Shown here piece by piece: positions 4,896 to 10,490 of a stretch of 10,490 nucleotides of DNA. The position numbers and the translations under genes were made by a program. The notes under the pieces were generated by a model. The model worked only from the letters and a program-made list of their open reading frames with translations, was not told the origin of the DNA and did no database searches. The stretch comes from Chloroflexota bacterium (GTDB lineage Bacteria; Chloroflexota; Limnocylindria; Limnocylindrales; CSP1-4), in NCBI GenBank assembly GCA_005880805.1, contig VBFZ01000171.1:1-10490 (forward strand), written 5' to 3'. Each line of letters opens with the position of its first letter. Position 1 is the stretch's first letter.

Positions 4896-7565
4896 TCAGC
4901 GAAGGGTGATTGCCTCGGCTTGAGAAGTGAGCAGTGCAACACCGCGCTGCGCGAAGAGCCGGTCGAGCTCGTCGGCGGCGAGCGGCCGGGCGAGGTAATA
5001 GCCCTGTGCCCGGTCGCAACCGAGCTTCCGGAGGCGCTCGAGCTGGAACTCCTCCTCCACACCCTCGGCGATCACCGTCAGGCGGAGGGCACGTCCCATC
5101 GACACCACCGCGCTTGCCAGCTCCCAGCTGTGCGAGTCGCGATCGTCGACGGCGACGAAGTCGCGCGCGATCTTGATCGCCGTGGCCGGGAAGCGCTGCA
5201 GATAGCTGAGCGAGGAGTAACCGGTCCCGAAGTCGTCGACCGCGATGCCCACGCCGAGCTCGCGCAGCGCCTCCAGCTTGGCGATCGCGTCCTCGACGTT
5301 CTGCAGCAGGGTGGTCTCGGTCACTTCCAGGACGACCGTGGAGGCATCGACGCCGGAGGTCTCGATCGCCGCCGCGACCTCGTCGACGAAATCGGGCTGC
5401 TCTAGCTGCCTCGCGGCAACGTTGACGCTGATCTCGAGGCCCCGGAGCTGCGGCCATCGTTCGTGCCAGTCGATCGCCTGGCGGAACGACTCCTCCATCA
5501 CCCAGCGGCCGATATCCAGGATCAGGTCCGACTGCTCGGCGAGGCCGATGAACTCGGCCGGCCAGATGATGCCCCGGCTCGGGTGATCCCAGCGGATCAG
5601 CGACTCGACGCCAGTCATCCGGCCGCTGTTGATGTCGACGATGGGCTGGTAGTGGAGCACGAACTCGCCGGCCGCAACGGCGCGCTGCAGCGAAGCGGTC
5701 AGCGTGTGGCGAGCCACAACGGCCGTGGCCATCTCCGGCTCGAAGAACGCGACCCGGTTCTTGCCGCGGGCCTTGGCCGAATACATGGCGACGTCAGCAT
5801 TGCGCAGCAGCTCATCCGCGGACCCGGAGCCTGGCTGGCCGACCGCGACGCCGATGCTCACCCGCGCGGTCGCGACCCCGTCGGTCGGCGAGCCGGTATC
5901 GAAGGCCCGGATCAGACGGTCCGCGACGCGTCGCGCGACAGCAAGTTCCGGCGTATCCCAGAGCAGGACGGCGAACTCATCGCCGCCGATGCGGGCCGCG
6001 AGATCGCCGGCGCGGAGCGTGCCCTGGATCCGCTCGCCGACCGCCGCCAGCAGGGCGTCGCCGGCGGCGTGTCCCAGGGTGTCGTTGACGATCTTGAAGT
6101 CATCCAGGTCGAGGAAGAGCACGACTGGAACGAGACCCGAGGCGTCTGCGGACTCGAGACGCTGGGCGACGCTCTGCGCGAAGAACGCCCGATTGGCGAG
6201 ACCGGTCAGCGCGTCGTGGTAGGCCTTGTGCTGGAGCTCCTCCTTCAACCGCGACAGCGAGCTCAGGGACTGTTCGAGCTGGCCGTTCTCGAGCGCGATG
6301 GCAGTGTGGCTGGCGAGCGTCTCAAACAGCTTGAGGTCGTCGCTGTCGAAGGGGCTCAGGTCGCTCAGCCGGTTGGCAACCACGATGGCACCGACCAGCC
6401 TCGACTCGCCGACGAGCGGCGCATAGACGGCGTTCCTGAACCGACCTCCGCCCGGCTCGTCGCGCGCGACGTCCAGCTGCGAGACGAGGAACGCCCGCCG
6501 ACCCGAGATGCACTGGACGAGTCGCGGATCGTCGAGGGTGGTGCCCATCGGCTGCATCATCGCGATCGCCTCGCCCGGCCCGACGCCGGTTCGCAGGATC
6601 TCCTGGCCCTCCTCCATCGGCAGCAGTGACACCTCGGCGATCTCGGCCCGGAACATGCGCCGCGCGTGATCGAGCAGCGAGACCAGTGCGCGGTCGATCT
6701 CCGGGCTGCGCTGGAGAATCCGCGTCGACTCGTAGAGCATCTCCAGGCCTTCGTGCTGCTGCCGCTCCGAGACGTACGCGCGATACGCGACGAAGACGGC
6801 AGCGATCGGCACCGCGAACAGGACCGCGGCCGCCGGCTCCACGAAGAGCACCGTGATCACGAGCAGCGCGAGGCTTGTGTTGGTGAGAGAAACGACCCCG
6901 CCCATCACGAACATGCGCGGCATCCGGCCGTACTGCGCCACGCCCTCCGCCAGCGAGATCGCGGCGGTCACGGCAAACACGCCGAGCAGGTTCTCGGCCG
7001 AGGTTGCCAGGAAGGCCGTTCCCCAGGACCGCGGGCCGAAGCTGCCGCCGGGATCGTCGAGCACGTGGACGATCCCCAGCGTGACCACCGAGCACAGCAG
7101 GAACTGCGCGAGGTTGAACGCGAGCTTGACCGAACGCTGCTTCCTGGTGATGACCAGCGCGAGGCCCGCGCCCAGCAGCCGAGCGACGATGTACTCGGCC
7201 GGAGGCAGGAAGAACAGCCCGTACACGACCGGGATCTCGCTCATCGAGAACGAGTGCGCGCTGCGGCCGATGTGGAGGTGGACGACCTTCGCTTCGGTCG
7301 CGTAGAAGAGGATCGCGATCGCCCACCAGGGCACCAGGAGCGGCGGCCGTGCGGCCTCCCGGGCCGGAACCTCGAGCGCCGCCAGAACCGCGGCAAACGC
7401 GGTCAGGACGATGGTCAGCGCCCAGACGCGCGATGTTCCGGTCGTCGATGCAGCAATCCGGCCGAGCAGCAACCGGATCCGGAAGCGTCCCCCCTCCGGA
7501 ACCGCCGCCCGCGACCGCGAGCGCCGATCAGCGGAACGCGCGCGAGCTGGTCGAGTGGTGGACAT
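4896..7565 (-). CDS. Membrane-bound GAF-GGDEF-EAL cyclic-di-GMP synthase/phosphodiesterase
   Basis: 889 aa from ATG 7565; in-frame ATGs at 7667 and 7688 would add an Arg-rich N terminus (up to 930 aa, numbering used here). About six hydrophobic segments (residues 88-305) form a membrane sensor region of unrecognised type, containing HLHIGRSAHSFSMSE. A GAF domain (about 328-468) follows. The GGDEF domain starts at DALTGLANR (492); its active site is intact (GGDEF 568-572) and the product-inhibition I-site RAGD (559-562) lies five residues before it. The EAL domain (about 660-915) keeps the catalytic set: E695 (written ESL instead of EAL), N756, E791, D818/D819 in DDFGTGYSSL, K839, E875 and Q895. 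KID is replaced by KIA. Both activities therefore look possible; the net direction is unknown and may be set by the GAF or membrane region. It lies directly upstream of a c-di-GMP riboswitch on the same strand. No Shine-Dalgarno is clear, so the start is uncertain. Confidence 0.9.
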   Translation of the reverse strand: MSTTRPARARSADRRSRSRAAVPEGGRFRIRLLLGRIAASTTGTSRVWALTIVLTAFAAVLAALEVPAREAARPPLLVPWWAIAILFYATEAKVVHLHIGRSAHSFSMSEIPVVYGLFFLPPAEYIVARLLGAGLALVITRKQRSVKLAFNLAQFLLCSVVTLGIVHVLDDPGGSFGPRSWGTAFLATSAENLLGVFAVTAAISLAEGVAQYGRMPRMFVMGGVVSLTNTSLALLVITVLFVEPAAAVLFAVPIAAVFVAYRAYVSERQQHEGLEMLYESTRILQRSPEIDRALVSLLDHARRMFRAEIAEVSLLPMEEGQEILRTGVGPGEAIAMMQPMGTTLDDPRLVQCISGRRAFLVSQLDVARDEPGGGRFRNAVYAPLVGESRLVGAIVVANRLSDLSPFDSDDLKLFETLASHTAIALENGQLEQSLSSLSRLKEELQHKAYHDALTGLANRAFFAQSVAQRLESADASGLVPVVLFLDLDDFKIVNDTLGHAAGDALLAAVGERIQGTLRAGDLAARIGGDEFAVLLWDTPELAVARRVADRLIRAFDTGSPTDGVATARVSIGVAVGQPGSGSADELLRNADVAMYSAKARGKNRVAFFEPEMATAVVARHTLTASLQRAVAAGEFVLHYQPIVDINSGRMTGVESLIRWDHPSRGIIWPAEFIGLAEQSDLILDIGRWVMEESFRQAIDWHERWPQLRGLEISVNVAARQLEQPDFVDEVAAAIETSGVDASTVVLEVTETTLLQNVEDAIAKLEALRELGVGIAVDDFGTGYSSLSYLQRFPATAIKIARDFVAVDDRDSHSWELASAVVSMGRALRLTVIAEGVEEEFQLERLRKLGCDRAQGYYLARPLAADELDRLFAQRGVALLTSQAEAITLR

Positions 7566-7717
7566 GCGCCGGCGCCGGCATAGCCGTGGAAGCCACGTGT
7601 AGAGCTGCCCCCTTGCAGAGAGCGTCGCAACCGGACGGGGGGCGCGACGGCTTAGGGCACGATGCATTCGGTTGCGCCGGGGCACCATGGGTCGAAAGTT
7701 CCACGACCACGAACGAA

Positions 7718-7749
7718 CGAACGTCCCGGAGCGGACTCCGGGACGTTCG
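7718..7749 (-). terminator. Strong hairpin terminator of the RR-HK-lipoprotein operon
   Basis: Bases 7718-7731 pair perfectly with 7736-7749, a 14-bp stem (CGAACGTCCCGGAG and its complement) around a 4-base loop CGGA. It starts 18 bases after the lipoprotein stop. On the minus strand it is followed by TTCGTTCGTGG, a T-rich but imperfect tract. This is the best terminator in the window. The 150-base gap from here to the GGDEF-EAL start at 7565 should hold that gene's promoter, which I could not pin down. Confidence 0.75.
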
Positions 7750-7766
7750 GTGATCGGGCGAGGGGC

Positions 7767-8708
7767 TCAGCCGGCGGTCAGTTGGACCTGGTAGATCCTG
7801 ACGTCCTCGACCGAGCCGTCCTTTGCCGACAGGTTGTAGACCTTGAGCCGGCCGGGCTGGTCGGAACCGACCCGGTAGGGAACGATGACGTCGAAGGCGC
7901 CCCAGCAGCCGGTCCCACACGCGGCGTGCACCTGCTGATCGGCGAGAACCTTGCCGCTCGCAGTCAGGATCTGGACGCGGAACTCCGCCTCGAAGACGTT
8001 CGACTCGCCGGTAATGCGGCCGGGGTTGGCGAGCGTTCCGCCCCACGCCGGCCGATCCACCAGGATCGACGGGCTGTAGTCGCGATAGTCGTCGCGCGTG
8101 GCCGGACGGTCCAGGGCGGGTTGCCCGTCGAGGCGAAGGGCGACGCGGTCCACGTTCGAGAACTGTGTGAGCGTGTAGGTGACCTGCGCGACGCGGGCGA
8201 CCATGTCGGCTGCCGCGGCGCCCGACTCGAACTCGCGGGACAGGTCAACCGTGGCGGTGCCGTTGGCGATCGAGATCCCGAGCAGCAGGACGTCGTCAGG
8301 GATCTCGGTGGTCAGCTGCCCGGCGGACGCCTCGCTCGAGGACGGGCCGGCGAGGAGCTGGTTCATCGCTGCGCGGGCGACGCCGACGGTCTTCGGGACC
8401 TCGCGGTGGACCGCCGCGAGCTTGCCATCCATGAAGAAATAGATCGTGAGGTCCGTGGTGGCGCCGCTCGCGCTCGCCGAGGGACTGGGCGAGTTCGCGG
8501 GCGTGCTCGAGGCCAACGGTGAGCCTGAAGCGCCCAGGCTGCTCGACGGGCTACCGGTCGGCGAGGCGCTGGGCGAAGGCGATTCCTCGTCCGTTGGGGA
8601 AGGGCTGGACAGAGGGCCCGCAACCCCCACAGCCCCGGTGCACGCAGCGACGACGAGGAGTCCCGTGAAAAGCGCGGCTATCGAACGGTAAACGTGCTGA
8701 CGATTCAT
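7767..8708 (-). CDS. Lipoprotein with GerMN and Gmad2 domains
   Basis: 313 aa, predicted anchored to the outer face of the membrane. A lipoprotein signal (IAALFTGLLVVAAC, lipobox VAAC, Cys23) is followed by a Ser/Pro-rich linker (about 33-84), a GerMN domain (about 86-195; TIYFFMDGKL, LLAGP, LLLGISIANGTATVDLS, VDRVALRLDG) and a C-terminal Gmad2 immunoglobulin-like domain (about 212-311; SPSILVDRPAWGGTL, FEAEFRVQI, IVPYRV, VRIYQVQL) carrying a close Cys264/Cys268 pair. The start ATG overlaps the kinase stop as ATGA, with GGAG (8717-8720) 8 bases upstream. GerMN occurs in spore-germination GerM and in the actinobacterial lipoprotein LpqB, the partner of sensor kinase MtrB. The operon position suggests an accessory subunit of the adjacent sensor kinase, but this lacks the LpqB beta-propeller and is much shorter. 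Domain calls are firm; the partner role is inference. Confidence 0.85.
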   Translation of the reverse strand: MNRQHVYRSIAALFTGLLVVAACTGAVGVAGPLSSPSPTDEESPSPSASPTGSPSSSLGASGSPLASSTPANSPSPSASASGATTDLTIYFFMDGKLAAVHREVPKTVGVARAAMNQLLAGPSSSEASAGQLTTEIPDDVLLLGISIANGTATVDLSREFESGAAAADMVARVAQVTYTLTQFSNVDRVALRLDGQPALDRPATRDDYRDYSPSILVDRPAWGGTLANPGRITGESNVFEAEFRVQILTASGKVLADQQVHAACGTGCWGAFDVIVPYRVGSDQPGRLKVYNLSAKDGSVEDVRIYQVQLTAG

Positions 8709-10192
8709 GTCGCGGTCTCCGTGTTGGGTTCCAATGCCGCGCCAGCCTGCTCGTCGCCGGTCACCATCCCGTCGCCCATGGGTAACGAACGTGTCACAGG
8801 AACCCGGAGCTCGAAGCGCATGCCTCCACCGGCCCGGGGAGCGGCCGTCAGCTCCCCGCCAAGGAGTCGCGAGTGCTCGCGGGCGATCGCCAGACCCAGG
8901 CCGCTTCCCCCGAGGTGGCGCGACGGGTCGGCCTTGTGGAAACGCTCGAAGACCAGCGGCAGCTCATCTGGCGGGACGCCCGGCCCACGATCGAGGACAG
9001 CCACCAGGAGCTCACCCTTACCCCGTACGTCGCCCGTCAGGTCGACCGCGACCTCGATCGGCGCGCCTTCCCCGTGCACCCGGGCGTTGTCGAGCAGGTT
9101 GCCGATCACGCGCTCCAGCCGGCGGCGATCCGCGACCACCTGCCCCGCGCGGGGTCCGATTACGACACCCGCACCAGGAGCGTGGGCGCGGACCACGGCG
9201 CGCACGAACGTCTCCAGATCGAACTCGGTCGGCTGGAGTTGCTCGGCGGCAGCGTCGAAGCGCGAGACCTCCATCAAGTCATCCACGAGCGTCCGCAGGC
9301 GCGCGATGTCGGCCACGAGGAGCTCGCCCACGCGCCGCCCGCCCGGCGGCACGTCGTCGAGGTGCTCCCTCAGCATCGAGGCCTCGTTGACCAGCGCCGT
9401 CAGCGGCGTTCGCAGCTCGTGCGAGACGTCGGCCACGAAGCGCCGCTCGCGAGCCTCGGCTGCCCGCAGCTCGGCGACGGTCGCCTCCAACGAGGCGGCC
9501 ATGCGATTGAACGAGGCCGCCCAGCGACCGAACTCGTCGCCCGACTCGACATCGAGTCGCGCCGACAGGTCGCCGGTCGCCATCCGCTCCGCGGCGTTTC
9601 CCGCGCTCCGGACGGGATCGAGCAGCCGTCGCGCCAGGGCCCGGGCGACGACCGCCGCGACCAGGACCAGGATCAGGCCGCCCACGACAAGGGCCTGACC
9701 GAGGCGCTGGATCGCGCCCTCCACCTCGGACGCGTCGAAGAAGAAGTAGAAGGACGGTCCGTCCGGCGCGCGTCGGGCGGCCGTCACGAGCAGCGACCGG
9801 CCGTCAACGGTCAGCCGCTCGTAGCCGATGTTGCCGCTCTCCGCGATCGACCGCAGCGACGGGGAGAGCTGGCGGAAGTCCGAGGTCGCGTCGAGGCCGG
9901 ATGCGAAGGGATCACCGTCGCCGAAGTCGACGACCGTCCCGGTAACGCCGCGGAGCGTGAAGGCGTCCACCAGCGATTTCCAGCGCCTGTCGTCTCGAGC
10001 CGTCCCCGGCGGGACTCGTTCCGCGGCGAGCACGGAGACGTTGAAGTTCGTGAGGTCACGGGCGGCCTCGACCTGCTGGTCGCGCAGCGATGTCGCAACG
10101 TACGCGTACGCGGCGACGCCGAGGACCAGGGACGTGAGCGCGACGAGGCCGATGATCGTGAGGGTCAGTCGGCCGCGGACTCCCCGAAGCAT
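8705..10192 (-). CDS. Sensor histidine kinase (HAMP-HisKA-HATPase), MtrB-like
   Basis: 495 aa from ATG 10192. One membrane helix (about 10-32), an extracytoplasmic sensor region (33-165), a second helix (about 166-186) and a HAMP domain (about 187-240, with DEFGRWAASFNRM) lead to HisKA with the phospho-acceptor His258 in FVADVSHELRTPLTAL. The ATPase domain has its N box (RVIGNLLDNARVHG, 361-374), G1 (DRGPGVPPDEL, 401-411), F box (VFERFHKAD) and G2 (GGSGLGLAIA). All catalytic motifs are intact. The start codon overlaps the regulator's stop by one base (TGATG) and the stop overlaps the lipoprotein start (ATGA), so the three are translationally coupled. A longer in-frame extension to 10345 is antisense-like noise within the regulator gene and was not used. 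The tail after about 465 is divergent. The stimulus is unknown; the MtrB resemblance rests mainly on operon order. Confidence 0.93.
   Translation of the reverse strand: MLRGVRGRLTLTIIGLVALTSLVLGVAAYAYVATSLRDQQVEAARDLTNFNVSVLAAERVPPGTARDDRRWKSLVDAFTLRGVTGTVVDFGDGDPFASGLDATSDFRQLSPSLRSIAESGNIGYERLTVDGRSLLVTAARRAPDGPSFYFFFDASEVEGAIQRLGQALVVGGLILVLVAAVVARALARRLLDPVRSAGNAAERMATGDLSARLDVESGDEFGRWAASFNRMAASLEATVAELRAAEARERRFVADVSHELRTPLTALVNEASMLREHLDDVPPGGRRVGELLVADIARLRTLVDDLMEVSRFDAAAEQLQPTEFDLETFVRAVVRAHAPGAGVVIGPRAGQVVADRRRLERVIGNLLDNARVHGEGAPIEVAVDLTGDVRGKGELLVAVLDRGPGVPPDELPLVFERFHKADPSRHLGGSGLGLAIAREHSRLLGGELTAAPRAGGGMRFELRVPVTRSLPMGDGMVTGDEQAGAALEPNTETAT
8717..8720 (-). promoter_or_regulatory. 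Ribosome binding site for the GerMN lipoprotein
   Basis: GGAG on the minus strand lies 8 bases before ATG 8708, inside the end of the kinase gene. It fixes the start and fits translational coupling. Confidence 0.6.
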
Positions 10193-10490
10193 CAGCTGCC
10201 CGGGTCCGGGCGTGACGCCTTGTAGCCCGCGCCACGGACGGTCAGGATCAGCTGCGGATTGGCTGGATCCACTTCCACCTTGGAGCGCAGGCGCTGGATC
10301 GCGACGTCCACGAGGCGCGAGTCGCCGAGATAGTCGTAACCCCAAACGCGATCCAGCAGCAGGTCACGCGTGAGGACCTGTCCCGGGCGGCGGGCCAGCT
10401 CGGCGAGGAGCCGGAACTCGGTGTGGCTCAGGGTCACCTCTCGTCCGTCGCGGCGGACCGAATGGCCCCCTTCATCGATCTCGAGTCGTC
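10192..10490 (-). CDS. OmpR/PhoB-family response regulator, C-terminal DNA-binding part, MtrA-like
   Basis: The 5' part, including the receiver domain, lies beyond the window end. The visible 98 or so residues are a complete winged-helix effector domain: RLEIDEGGHSVRRDGREV, TLSHTEFRLLAELARRPGQV, LTRDLLLDRVWGYDY, SRLVDVAIQRLRSKVE and the wing LILTVRGAGYKA. The LTRDLLLDRVWGY, VDVAIQRLRSKVE and TVRGAGYK stretches closely resemble actinobacterial MtrA as I recall it. The internal GTG at 10437 is not the true start, because the domain continues in frame to the window edge. It is followed by the kinase with a 1-base overlap and is expected to be phosphorylated by it. Its binding sites cannot be deduced from this window. 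Confidence 0.93.
   Translation of the reverse strand, partial: RLEIDEGGHSVRRDGREVTLSHTEFRLLAELARRPGQVLTRDLLLDRVWGYDYLGDSRLVDVAIQRLRSKVEVDPANPQLILTVRGAGYKASRPDPGS

Noticed and set aside
5463..6629. Long plus-strand open frame (388 codons) opposite the GGDEF-EAL gene
   Set aside because: No recognisable motifs; the opposite strand has a complete multidomain protein.
7566..7688. Start of the GGDEF-EAL gene at ATG 7688
   Set aside because: The added 41 residues are Arg-rich and unlike a domain, and the start would lie about 30 bases from the upstream operon's terminator; not excluded, but less likely than ATG 7565.
7711..7723. GAAC(GAAC) short tandem run beside the terminator
   Set aside because: Mostly part of the hairpin stem and its tail; explained by the terminator.
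8873..10225. Long plus-strand open frame (450 codons) opposite the kinase
   Set aside because: Arg/Asp/His-rich composition without domains; a typical GC-rich shadow of the intact kinase on the other strand.

Overview
This is a G+C-rich bacterial chromosomal window (clearly above 60% by eye, not computed). Gene content points to a high-GC Gram-positive or a related terrestrial lineage such as Actinomycetota or Chloroflexota. The hints are an MtrA-like response regulator, a GerMN/Gmad2 lipoprotein, a subtilase with a Trp-Ser-Gly-rich tail, and GTG starts. The phylum cannot be settled from the sequence alone. No mobile element, CRISPR array, tRNA or rRNA was seen.

Left block (1-2962), sugar and sugar-acid catabolism. 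A minus-strand pair encodes an SMP-30/gluconolactonase-family lactonase (697-1608) and, 7 bases further on, a mannonate dehydratase (1-689). The dehydratase runs off the window edge and carries an apparent frameshift near 173-182. Divergent from this pair, with only 34 bases between start codons, is a GH4-family NAD-dependent glycosidase (1643-2962). Its CHSV metal motif is of the alpha-galactosidase type.

Middle block (3000-7565), cyclic-di-GMP. The minus strand carries a large membrane GAF-GGDEF-EAL protein (4896-7565) whose synthase and phosphodiesterase motifs both look intact. Downstream of it on the same strand lies a well-preserved GEMM-I (cyclic-di-GMP-I) riboswitch aptamer (4655-4735). 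The aptamer sits in the long leader of a secreted subtilisin-like protease (3150-4520). The enzyme for the second messenger and an RNA sensor for it are therefore neighbours, and the sensor's probable target is an exported protease. The protease gene has a TGA where its Trp-rich tandem repeat calls for TGG. The repeat continues in frame for 36 more codons to a second TGA, so the last part of the tail is cut off by a point nonsense change. A strong hairpin at 3000-3027 separates this gene from the convergent glycosidase gene.

Right block (7718-10490), envelope signalling. Three overlapping minus-strand genes form an operon: an OmpR-family response regulator (partial, its 5' end outside the window), a HAMP-type sensor histidine kinase, and a lipoprotein with GerMN and Gmad2 domains. 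It ends in a 14-bp perfect hairpin terminator. The order regulator-kinase-GerMN lipoprotein mirrors the actinobacterial mtrA-mtrB-lpqB operon, though the lipoprotein has a different C-terminal domain.
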